Source: Gemmatimonadota bacterium (lineage in GTDB: Bacteria > Latescibacterota > UBA2968 > UBA8231). Taken from it: 64,000 nt of DNA. A program made the position numbers and the translations under genes. Of the stretch, positions 54,991-62,572 are shown in pieces. The notes beneath the pieces were generated by a model that worked only from the letters and a program-made list of their open reading frames with translations, was not told the origin of the DNA and made no database searches. The DNA lies in assembly GCA_018660835.1 (NCBI GenBank), contig JABJJN010000089.1:186001-250000 (forward strand), given 5' to 3'. Positions within the stretch are counted from its first letter, which is position 1; every line of letters begins with the position of its first letter.

Positions 54991-56292
54991 TCATGACGTC
55001 GGTTGTACGTCCCACAACGGATCCGGTTCGTGCGCAGTTCCTCTCGCCAACACGAGTTGAACGTTGGACGTGTAGCGCTCGCTGAAGCCGGCCTCACAGT
55101 AGGCCAGATAGAAGTCCCACATGCGCACGAAACGATCGTCAAAGCCGAGATCAGCCACATCGCTCAGTCGACTGAGGAATCTCCGCCGCCACTCGCGCAG
55201 TGTTCGTGCGTAGTGCAGACCAATGTCTTCGACGTGGGCAAAGCGCAGATCCGTCGTCTGCACTGCCGCCGCGACGGAACCGATGGAGATCAGCGTGCTG
55301 CCGGGAAAGATGTATCTCTTGATGAAGTCGACGGATCGCAGGTGACGTGCAAAGGCCCACTCGGCGATGGTGATGCCCTGCAGCAACATCCGCCCGTGGG
55401 GCTTGAGCAAGGCGGCACAACGCTGGAAGAATGTCGGGACGTATTGGGCACCCACGGCTTCGATCATCTCGATAGAAACGATCTTGTCGTATTCACCTGT
55501 CAGGTCGCGGTAGTCCTGCAGCAGGACCGTGACTCGATCAGAGAGCCCCGCCTCCGCAACACGTTCGGTGGCGAGGTCATACTGTTCCTGAGATATCGTC
55601 GTCGTCGTCACGCGGCAGCCATATATGGCTACAGCATGCAGGGCGAATCCACCCCAACCGGTACCGATCTCCAGCACGTGATCGTCGGCAGACAGGTCCA
55701 GCTTCTGGCAGATGCGGTCGAGCTTGAAGATCGACGCCTCTTCCAGCGTGCTCTCGGGGTCTGGGAAGATGGCCGACGAATACATCATGCTCTCATCGAG
55801 GAAAAGCCTGTAGAACTCGTTGCCAAGATCATAGTGGGCGGCAATGTTGCGGCGGCTTCCGTGCCGCGTGTTGCGTCGAAATGCGTGATAGAGATGTGCC
55901 GCCGGTCGAAGGAGTCGGGTCATCCATGGATTCTCGGTCCCGTGAGACTGGCCGTGGCGAATGAGGATTCGGCACAGGGCGACGAGATCATCACAGGTCC
56001 ATTCGCCCGCCATGAGCCCTTCCGATGCACCCAGATTGCCACCGATCAGGATCCGTCGATAGACCAAGGGATGGTGAATGTGGATCGTCGTCGTCAACCC
56101 ATCTGCCGGCCGACCAAAACAGCGACGTTCTCCACCTTCGACAATGTGGATGAGCCCGTGATCGAGGGCTTCCAACGAACGCAACACAAGACGCCGAGCA
56201 ACGGCGTGGGCGGGATTCGATCTCGTTAGACTGCGGTCATCTGTCGAGTACGAGAATGTTTCCGAGGTCCAGGGTGCGGGAAGGTTGGACAT
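54991..56292 (-). CDS. cfa: Cyclopropane-fatty-acyl-phospholipid synthase family protein
   Basis: The 433-residue protein has the full CFA-synthase layout. The N-terminal lipid-binding domain (GGNLGASEGLMAGEWTCDDL) is followed by the AHYDLGNEFYRLFLDESMMYSSA signature near residue 160, SAM motif VLEIGTGWGGFALHA and IVSIEMIEAVG. CFA synthase transfers a methylene from SAM across unsaturated acyl double bonds; light-regulon relatives may add methyl branches. GGAG precedes ATG 56292, which overlaps the end of the DUF1365 gene by 67 bases. Confidence 0.9.
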   Translation of the reverse strand: MSNLPAPWTSETFSYSTDDRSLTRSNPAHAVARRLVLRSLEALDHGLIHIVEGGERRCFGRPADGLTTTIHIHHPLVYRRILIGGNLGASEGLMAGEWTCDDLVALCRILIRHGQSHGTENPWMTRLLRPAAHLYHAFRRNTRHGSRRNIAAHYDLGNEFYRLFLDESMMYSSAIFPDPESTLEEASIFKLDRICQKLDLSADDHVLEIGTGWGGFALHAVAIYGCRVTTTTISQEQYDLATERVAEAGLSDRVTVLLQDYRDLTGEYDKIVSIEMIEAVGAQYVPTFFQRCAALLKPHGRMLLQGITIAEWAFARHLRSVDFIKRYIFPGSTLISIGSVAAAVQTTDLRFAHVEDIGLHYARTLREWRRRFLSRLSDVADLGFDDRFVRMWDFYLAYCEAGFSERYTSNVQLVLARGTAHEPDPLWDVQPTS

Positions 56293-57023
56293 CTCTTGCT
56301 CCAGAGTCGAAAGGCCTGCCAATAGATGGCGGCCATCACTTGCACGGTCATCAGTGGAAAGCGCAACAGAGCCAGGCCCAGCTGCGGTGAGGTCAAAGGT
56401 CTCCGCGTCAATGACATGGAAGCGTCAAATGCCTCCTGCCCATCGGCGTCGATGTTGGTCATGTGAACGGCGAGGCGCTCCTCGGGTGGTGTGAAACGCC
56501 ATCGATAGGAGTGTTCCATGGGCAGGAACGGGGATACATGGAAGCGTTTGGCAAAGCCAAAACGCATTTCCTGCAGTCTCTTGTCCTGGGGGACATCCAG
56601 CACGTAGCAGAATTGCTCTCCCCACGGCGTGTTGTTGATCTCTGCGACGACGTGCTCAACACGGCTTCCTGTAGAATCGAAGCAGTAGTAGAAGCTCACA
56701 GGGTTGAATCGGTGGCCAAAGCAAGCCAACTGGGTCAGGAGGCGAATGGGGCCTGACGGGCGATGTCCTGATTGCTCCTCTACAAGGTCTGCCACAGCCT
56801 CGCGAAGGGGCTGTGTCTCAGGACCCAGGTGATCACGGCGTCGAAACACTGCCAGAACACCCCGCTTGGCAGAGAAGAGCCAACAGCGGTCAGCGAGTTC
56901 ATCGATCTCGTCCAGATCGAGATAGGCCATGAACAACCGGTAACGGAAGCGGTGAAGGACCGGTGTGTATCGCCGATGGCGAACCCAACCCTCAAACAGG
57001 CTGCTGTGGAGACGTGCTGTCAT
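56226..57023 (-). CDS. DUF1365 family protein
   Basis: The 265-residue protein matches DUF1365: HSSLFEGWVRHRRYTPVLHRF at the start, FRYRLFMAYLDLDEIDEL, then FGHRFNPVSFYYCFD near residue 118 and FHVSPFLPMEHSYRW near 165. The family nearly always sits between an FAD amine-oxidase-like gene and a CFA synthase gene, as here. It is presumed to act in modification of membrane fatty acids. ATG 57023 overlaps the preceding stop by one base (TGATG). Confidence 0.92.
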   Translation of the reverse strand: MTARLHSSLFEGWVRHRRYTPVLHRFRYRLFMAYLDLDEIDELADRCWLFSAKRGVLAVFRRRDHLGPETQPLREAVADLVEEQSGHRPSGPIRLLTQLACFGHRFNPVSFYYCFDSTGSRVEHVVAEINNTPWGEQFCYVLDVPQDKRLQEMRFGFAKRFHVSPFLPMEHSYRWRFTPPEERLAVHMTNIDADGQEAFDASMSLTRRPLTSPQLGLALLRFPLMTVQVMAAIYWQAFRLWSKRCPTFPHPGPRKHSRTRQMTAV

Positions 57024-58291
57024 CAGATCGTCGGCTCACCGAAGCGCCGGGTGACTTCCAGGGCGCTGACGACACCATCTTCGTGGAAGCCGTATCCCCA
57101 GTAGGCACCGCAGTAGTGTGTGTGACGAACACCGCAGATCTCATGACGCCGCCGCTGGGCACTGATGGAGTCGAGTGTGTAACGTGGGTGATGGTAGACG
57201 ATCTCCTTCAGTACGCGTCCCTCGTCGACGGCTTCGACACCGTTGAGGGTGACGCAGAACGTCTCGGGTGCCTTCAGACTCTGCAGCAGGTTCATGTTGT
57301 AGGTGACGGAGACTCGATCCTGCTTCTTGGCGGGGACGTGGTAGTTCCAACTCGCCCAGGCCCTGCGTCGTCGGGGCAGGACTTTCTCGTCCGTATGCAG
57401 CAGCACGTCGTTCTTCTGATACCCAAGTTTGCCCAGCACATCTTTTTCCGTTGGCGTCGGATCGCTCAGAAGCCGAAGAGCCTGATCGGAGTGCAGGGCC
57501 AGGACCACATCGTCAAAGCGCTCGGGATAGGTATCATTGGCCGTCACAATCTGAACACCCGCTTCATCGCGACGAATAGATGTAACCGGCGTCCGCAGCC
57601 TAATGTCATTTCGGAAAGGTTCGATCAGTCGTTCCACATACGTGCGCGAACCATTTTCGATCACACGCCACGCAGGTTTCTCCGTCGAAAGAAATCCGTG
57701 ATTGTGGAAGAAGTGCGCGAAGAACCTCGCTGGAAATGCATACATGTCATCGGCGGAGGCAGACCAGATGGCCGCTCCGTAGGGGATGAGGTGATCCTCG
57801 ATGAAGGGCCGGGAGAACTTCTTGCGATCCAGATACTCTCCGAGTGTTGTGCTGTCATCACCCCCCGACTCCAACAGTTCGGGAGCTTCGCGGTAGAATC
57901 GAAGCACGTCTAGCAGCATTCGATAGAAGGAGGGTCGCAGAGCATTTCGCTTCTGAGCAAAGAGACGACGCATCCCTGACGCTCCGTACTCAAGGCCGCT
58001 TTGCAGCGACTTCACACTGAAACTCATTTCCGTGGGCGCGCTGGCGACACCTAATTGCTGCAGAAGGGAGACGAAGTTTGGATACGCCTTGGGGTTGTGC
58101 ACAATGAATCCCGTATCGACGTCCCAACGCCCACTCTCAACATCCACCGCGACGGTGTTCGTGTGGCCACCGACGTAGCCAGCTGCCTCGAAGACGGTCA
58201 CATCATGCTGGCGTCGAAGCAGGTAGGCGGCGGTGAGCCCGGCGATGCCGGTTCCGACAATGGCAATTCGCTTGCGAGCGGTGTGAATCAT
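57023..58291 (-). CDS. FAD-dependent amine-oxidase-fold oxidoreductase (possible fatty-acid desaturase)
   Basis: The 422-residue protein has the FAD-binding opening IAIVGTGIAGLTAAYLLRRQ with the following acidic turn VFEAAGYVGG and HTNTVAVD. A substrate domain includes WNYHVPAKKQDRVSVTYNMN, and the C-terminal FAD contact is THYCGAYWGYGFHEDGV. Close relatives in light and singlet-oxygen regulons desaturate modified acyl chains. ATG 58291 lies eight bases after the sigma-factor stop. The operon position before DUF1365 and two CFA homologues supports a lipid role. Confidence 0.9.
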   Translation of the reverse strand: MIHTARKRIAIVGTGIAGLTAAYLLRRQHDVTVFEAAGYVGGHTNTVAVDVESGRWDVDTGFIVHNPKAYPNFVSLLQQLGVASAPTEMSFSVKSLQSGLEYGASGMRRLFAQKRNALRPSFYRMLLDVLRFYREAPELLESGGDDSTTLGEYLDRKKFSRPFIEDHLIPYGAAIWSASADDMYAFPARFFAHFFHNHGFLSTEKPAWRVIENGSRTYVERLIEPFRNDIRLRTPVTSIRRDEAGVQIVTANDTYPERFDDVVLALHSDQALRLLSDPTPTEKDVLGKLGYQKNDVLLHTDEKVLPRRRRAWASWNYHVPAKKQDRVSVTYNMNLLQSLKAPETFCVTLNGVEAVDEGRVLKEIVYHHPRYTLDSISAQRRRHEICGVRHTHYCGAYWGYGFHEDGVVSALEVTRRFGEPTI

Positions 58292-58299
58292 GGTCGGTC

Positions 58300-59154
58300 T
58301 CAGTTCGCCGACCAATCGAGCAAGGACTTGCCGTGGACTTGCTCGAGTCGAGACAGGGCTCGATTTCGCAATTGTCGAATGCGTTCGCGAGTAAGACCCA
58401 GCTCGTGGCCGATCTCCTCAAGGGTTTTGGGCTCTTCGGCGTTCAGACCGTAGTAGGATCGCAGGATCTGCTCCTCCCGGCGATCGAGCCTCGCCAGGCT
58501 GCGGTAGATCGCCTCGTCACGCTGCTGTCCTTCGAAATCCTCTACCGCATCAGCAGTGGCTTCCTTCATGTGGATGACGTCCAACAGGGTCGCACCATCC
58601 GGATTGATGGGCGCGTCGAGGGACAGGTCGCGGTGGGCGGCGGACAGAGCATTACCCGTTCGAGGAGCACTCATGCCACTTTGTTCTGCCGCATCTTGGT
58701 AGCTGACATTCCTCCCTGCCTTCTGGCTCAGAGCGTCGGCGCCTTTTTCCAGCGTCCTGAGATCCTCCAGACGATTCATCGGTGTGCGGATGGAACGACG
58801 ATCTTCGGCGAGACACTTGTGGATGGCTTGACGAATCCACCAGACCGCATAGGTGATGAACTTGAAACCTTTGTTCTCGTCGAAGTGATCGATGGCCTTC
58901 ATCAGGCCCACATTCCCCTCAGCTACCAGTTCGAGAATCGACGGGCCTTCGGCTCGCACATAATCGTTGGCGACCCGCATCACGAAGCGGAGATTCGCCT
59001 CGACCAGTGGGCGCCGCGCGGAATCGTCACCGTTGCGCAGGCGGGTAAACAGTTCGAGCTCTTGTTGACGGCTCAGGGGAGCATGGTCTCGAATTTCTCG
59101 CCAGTAGAGGTCGAGAAGCTGCTCTTCGCTGGAGGTGGTGGAACGGCTGCTCAT
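58300..59154 (-). CDS. Sigma-70 family sigma factor of the primary (region 1.2-4.2) type
   Basis: The 284-residue protein has region 1.2 (LLDLYWREIRDHAPLSRQQE), region 2 with the -10 recognition helix (GNVGLMKAIDHFDENKGFKF, ITYAVWWIRQAI), region 3 and region 4 (EEQILRSYYGLNAEEPKTLEEIGHELGLTRERIRQ). It is therefore not an ECF sigma. It heads the leftward operon, and its promoter carries three CarH repeats. It is likely an alternative (group 2) sigma turned on by light that amplifies a regulon outside the island. GGAG lies eight bases before ATG 59154; ATG 59190 has no ribosome-binding site. Confidence 0.9.
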   Translation of the reverse strand: MSSRSTTSSEEQLLDLYWREIRDHAPLSRQQELELFTRLRNGDDSARRPLVEANLRFVMRVANDYVRAEGPSILELVAEGNVGLMKAIDHFDENKGFKFITYAVWWIRQAIHKCLAEDRRSIRTPMNRLEDLRTLEKGADALSQKAGRNVSYQDAAEQSGMSAPRTGNALSAAHRDLSLDAPINPDGATLLDVIHMKEATADAVEDFEGQQRDEAIYRSLARLDRREEQILRSYYGLNAEEPKTLEEIGHELGLTRERIRQLRNRALSRLEQVHGKSLLDWSAN

Positions 59155-59214
59155 GGAATGGGCTCCCACTGAATGAGATGACTGCGCCATGAATCGAAAC
59201 GACGAACAGGATGT

Positions 59215-59255
59215 AATGTATCTTTTGTCTATGTTTTGTCAATCTTTTGTTTATC
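59215..59255 (-). promoter_or_regulatory. Photoreceptor-controlled promoter with three 11-bp direct repeats
   Basis: On the + strand TTTTGTCTATG (59223-59233), TTTTGTCAATC (59234-59244) and TTTTGTTTATC (59245-59255) lie end to end. Reversed, each fits nnTnnACAnn, the unit described for the CarH tetramer operator. Read leftwards, the promoter is TTGACA (59242-59237), 16 bases, TACATT (59220-59215). Thus repeat 2 is the -35 box and repeat 1 fills the spacer. Binding would block RNA polymerase from the sigma-factor operon. Confidence 0.8.
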
Positions 59256-59343
59256 TTTAGAGAAAACATGTAGACAACATTGGATTTCGTCTTCGCCCAT
59301 CCTCTTCTCTTTGAGGCCTTGTTTAATAGTTGTCTACTTAACG

Positions 59344-59371
59344 TTGACAGCAGATCCGCGCTCGGTAGATT
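59344..59371 (+). promoter_or_regulatory. Possible promoter of the photoreceptor gene
   Basis: TTGACA (59344-59349), 16 bases, TAGATT (59366-59371) would start a transcript near 59378, about 43 bases ahead of TTG 59421. A single TTGTCTA half-site (59330-59336) lies just upstream, with no second repeat at 11 bases. The photoreceptor gene may therefore be less tightly autoregulated than the divergent operon. The -10 match is only four of six. Confidence 0.45.
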
Positions 59372-59420
59372 GAGCGCGAGACCGGTTTCCCGATCACCAA
59401 CAACGGATCTGAAGACTGAA

Positions 59421-60356
59421 TTGACCGGATTTGCCATACGAGTCGTAGCGCGTCGCACAGGTCTGTCACCACACGTCATTCGCGTGTGGGAGCGCAGGTA
59501 TAGTGCCGTACAACCCCAACGAACTGAGACCAATCGACGGCTTTACAGTGAAGCTGATATCGAACGACTCAGGCTACTGAGCGCGGCCACCCATGCCGGC
59601 CACAGCATTGGCCAGATCGCTCAACTCGAGACGGGGCAGTTGCAGGACCTGGTGCACCAGGATGCACCTGGCGAACTGAGCACACCTCAGCCGCAGTCCG
59701 ATGACGACGAACCTGCAGCCATTGTGGCCAGAGCCCTGGGCGCTGTGCATCAGTTAGATGGCGAATCGCTTGAGAAAGAGCTGGCTCACGCAGGTATTCG
59801 ACTCAGCCGCATCCGACTGTTGGAAGAGGTGGTCGTACCGCTGATCTGCCAGGTCGGAGAAGCGTGGCACCAGGGATCACTGAGGATCGCAGAGGAACAC
59901 CTGACCAGTGCCACGATCCGCAGTTTTGTTGGCCGTTTGCTCGCATCGGATCGCCCCAATGCGGGTGCACCGACAATCATCGTCACGACACCCACCGGTC
60001 AGAGTCACGAGATCGGCGCGTTGCTGGCAGCAGCGTCAGCGTCAGCTTGTGGCTGGAAGGTCGTCTACCTCGGGCCTCAGCTACCGGCGGAGGAGATCTG
60101 TGCCGCCGCCCTGAGGCACAGTGCTCGTGCCATTGGCCTCAGCGTGGTGTATCCAGAGAATGACCCGCTGATACCAGGTGAGCTTGAGCTCATCAGGCAG
60201 GGTGTCGGCGTGGGGGTGGATATGCTGGTTGGGGGGCGCGTCGCAGCGGCGTACGGTAACGCGCTGCAAGAGGCGGGGGCCATCCTGGTGCAGGATCTGG
60301 CGCATCTGCGCCGCCATCTGACGGGTGCTTCGAATCCCAACCAGCGTGTAGCCTAG
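59421..60356 (+). CDS. carH: B12-dependent MerR-family photoreceptor repressor, CarH/LitR type
   Basis: From TTG 59421 the 311-residue protein has an N-terminal MerR winged helix (FAIRVVARRTGLSPHVIRVWERRY, NRRLYSEADIERL). A four-helix bundle follows, with Trp149, nine residues, then Glu159-His160 (W-x9-EH), the photosensing motif that caps adenosylcobalamin. The Rossmann B12 domain has the lower-ligand His196 in GQSHEIGALL. Such proteins bind DNA as tetramers in the dark and fall apart when light breaks the cobalt-carbon bond. Length fits the family (about 285-300). TTG 59370 and TTG 59280 are longer alternatives. Confidence 0.9.
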   Translation: MTGFAIRVVARRTGLSPHVIRVWERRYSAVQPQRTETNRRLYSEADIERLRLLSAATHAGHSIGQIAQLETGQLQDLVHQDAPGELSTPQPQSDDDEPAAIVARALGAVHQLDGESLEKELAHAGIRLSRIRLLEEVVVPLICQVGEAWHQGSLRIAEEHLTSATIRSFVGRLLASDRPNAGAPTIIVTTPTGQSHEIGALLAAASASACGWKVVYLGPQLPAEEICAAALRHSARAIGLSVVYPENDPLIPGELELIRQGVGVGVDMLVGGRVAAAYGNALQEAGAILVQDLAHLRRHLTGASNPNQRVA

Positions 60357-60369
60357 ACCGAGCAGAGAC

Positions 60370-62511
60370 TCACCCGTCTCCGCTCAACTCAAGAACAGCT
60401 CGCCGCACGCAGAAGTTGTCACTGCCAGAAAACACCATCCACACCTCGCGTCCATCCTCGCTGGACCACTTCGGCGGCAGGTGCCCCAGGTCACCCGGCC
60501 CAATGTCCCACTGATCGGTGAAGAACACCGTCGTCCATGGCCCCCAGGGCTCAGGCGCATCGTAGAGTCCGAAACCACCCTCGAAGCGCGTATCCGTGTC
60601 GTCTTCACCCGTCAACTGCTGCCACAGCATATAGCGACCGAGTTGCGGGTGGTAGCTGATGGAAGAGCGGCGACACTGACCCTCGTGTGAAAACACGGGG
60701 CCGCGATCCTCGATCGATGGCGACCACACCGGCTCGCCCCGGTCATTCACTTCCACGAAAAATTCGTATGCCCCCGGATCGGCGAGTTTCTCCTTCGGCA
60801 CGCGGCCCAACACATAGTGGTCGGCCTGCACATAGGCGCTCGGATCGTCATGGGACGTGACGTAGACGAAATCGTCACGCGCATCGGCGTAGTCTCTGCC
60901 GAAGTCGATGAAGGACACGTGTCCAAGCTCAGCGAAGGACCAGTCCGCCCACGACCAACTCTTCATGTGATCGGTGGACCATCCGAGACGACTCGTATGG
61001 CCATCATGGTCGGCATTGCGTACGAAGATGTAGATCACCCCATCGATGCAGAGCAGACCACTGGACTTCTCCCCCTGTCGGCCCGAGCCGAGGCGCTCAC
61101 CGTCGGAGCGGACATTGCGGGCAACAAAGTCAGAGGCCCCCCCGGTGACGACGCCGAAACCCATACTCAGTTTGTGATCGAGTTGGGGCTCAAAGCCATA
61201 GCCATCCCCATAGGCCGTATAGAGATGGCCATCGTCAGCCCACGCCAGAGGCCAGTTATCGGAGCCATCCTTGCGACGTCCTCCCATGGCCAGCCGACGA
61301 GTCTGCCCAGGCGGATCCCATGTAACGCCGGTGATCCGCTCGCTCGCTGGCTGCTGTGATCGCAGTCGGCAGGCGGCGACGACGGGGGTAAACAGATGCT
61401 CCACCAGACCTCCCCAGAACATGCGATCTGCATCGGCTTCGAGGACTGAGCCATTGCGTACGACGACCAGTTCGAGACTCGGGATAGCGAACAGGACCTG
61501 GTTGCCCGCGCCTGCTCCGGCGACGGCGTCACGCGGGACGCCGGCCCAAGCCCCGTCGGCATTGGTCCAGAATCCAAGACCGGATCCGGGTGCAGATGGA
61601 TCTTCTTTGCGCTCCTGTTCGGGTATGGGCATGCCGGCGAATTCGAGCGATTGCCGCAGCACAGCAGGGCTGATCAGCTGCCGGTCTTCCCACACGCCAT
61701 CCTGGACCAGCAGTTGGCCAACCCGTGCCGCTGCCCGCGCTGTGAAAGAACCGCCACCCCAGTTGGCGACCAGCGGCAGCCCTTCGACCTCGTAGATGCG
61801 GCTGTAGCCGATGCTGCAGTCGACATCCTGGCGTAGGCCCAGCGGTTCGAACAGTCGATCAGCCAGATAGGTGCGAATGTCTGGCAAACCCGCCCGTTGC
61901 AGAGCCACCGTGACACACCACGACAACATCGCCATGCCAGGATTCGAATAGGCATACTGGCTCCCCGGAGAGAACATGATGGGGGCCTGATCGCGTGCGG
62001 CGAGAAAGGGACTGATATCCTCGTCGCGAGAATGGGCCGTGTTGGTGCCACGCCAGAAGGCCCCTTTCCAGCCGGGCAATTCCATGTGGTCATCGATAAG
62101 GGCGGCGCCCTCTCGTTCCGCTTGAGCACGATCTGCATCCGATGGTTCGGCGTCTTCGACACCCGAAGTGTGGGTCGCCAGATGCCTGATGGTCACCGTC
62201 GCCTTGAGCGAATCCTGCGCCCAGGAGGGGACGAATTTCGACACCAGATCATCCGCTTCGAGCAGACCATCATCGATGGCCAAGGCCAGCGACATTCCAC
62301 CGACCAGCGTCTTGGCAAGCGACGCCGTGTGGTGCGGCCGGGCCGCATCGAACCCGTCAGCATAACCTTCGAAGACTAGCTCTCCCCGCCGGGCCACGAC
62401 GAGTGTCTTCGTGCCTCGCTGACACAACACATCCCACATCGCCTCGAGTCTAGCCGTCGACAGGCCAACCGACTCGGGTGTAGCGGCGGGCCAGGTTAGA
62501 GGCTCAGCCAT
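60370..62511 (-). CDS. Beta-lactamase-fold serine hydrolase fused to a DUF4185-like propeller
   Basis: The 713-residue protein has an N-terminal class C beta-lactamase-like domain (about 1-400) with SxxK in TASLAKTL near residue 64 and YxN in YAYSNPG near residue 190. It is joined to a C-terminal DUF4185-like, glycosidase-type propeller (about 400-713) with LAWADDGHLYTAYGDG and VSFIDFGRDYADARDDFVYV. No signal peptide is seen. The N-domain may cleave an ester or peptide while the C-domain binds a glycan. GGAG precedes ATG 62511. It is convergent with the photoreceptor gene, 13 bases away. Confidence 0.82.
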   Translation of the reverse strand: MAEPLTWPAATPESVGLSTARLEAMWDVLCQRGTKTLVVARRGELVFEGYADGFDAARPHHTASLAKTLVGGMSLALAIDDGLLEADDLVSKFVPSWAQDSLKATVTIRHLATHTSGVEDAEPSDADRAQAEREGAALIDDHMELPGWKGAFWRGTNTAHSRDEDISPFLAARDQAPIMFSPGSQYAYSNPGMAMLSWCVTVALQRAGLPDIRTYLADRLFEPLGLRQDVDCSIGYSRIYEVEGLPLVANWGGGSFTARAAARVGQLLVQDGVWEDRQLISPAVLRQSLEFAGMPIPEQERKEDPSAPGSGLGFWTNADGAWAGVPRDAVAGAGAGNQVLFAIPSLELVVVRNGSVLEADADRMFWGGLVEHLFTPVVAACRLRSQQPASERITGVTWDPPGQTRRLAMGGRRKDGSDNWPLAWADDGHLYTAYGDGYGFEPQLDHKLSMGFGVVTGGASDFVARNVRSDGERLGSGRQGEKSSGLLCIDGVIYIFVRNADHDGHTSRLGWSTDHMKSWSWADWSFAELGHVSFIDFGRDYADARDDFVYVTSHDDPSAYVQADHYVLGRVPKEKLADPGAYEFFVEVNDRGEPVWSPSIEDRGPVFSHEGQCRRSSISYHPQLGRYMLWQQLTGEDDTDTRFEGGFGLYDAPEPWGPWTTVFFTDQWDIGPGDLGHLPPKWSSEDGREVWMVFSGSDNFCVRRAVLELSGDG

Positions 62512-62572
62512 GAGAAGCACTCCACGGTTTGGAGAGAGTCGTTGTAGAGAATGACAGAGGAAACGGCGAAGG

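Noticed and set aside
55003..56229. Long rightward open frame opposite the CFA synthase gene
   Set aside because: It is the antisense shadow of a strongly conserved gene and shows no recognisable domain. Similar shadows opposite 42695-43708 and 56963-57913 were dropped for the same reason.
59223..59255. Three short repeats as a CRISPR or satellite array
   Set aside because: The units are 11 bases, without spacers, and lie over a promoter. They fit an operator, not an array.
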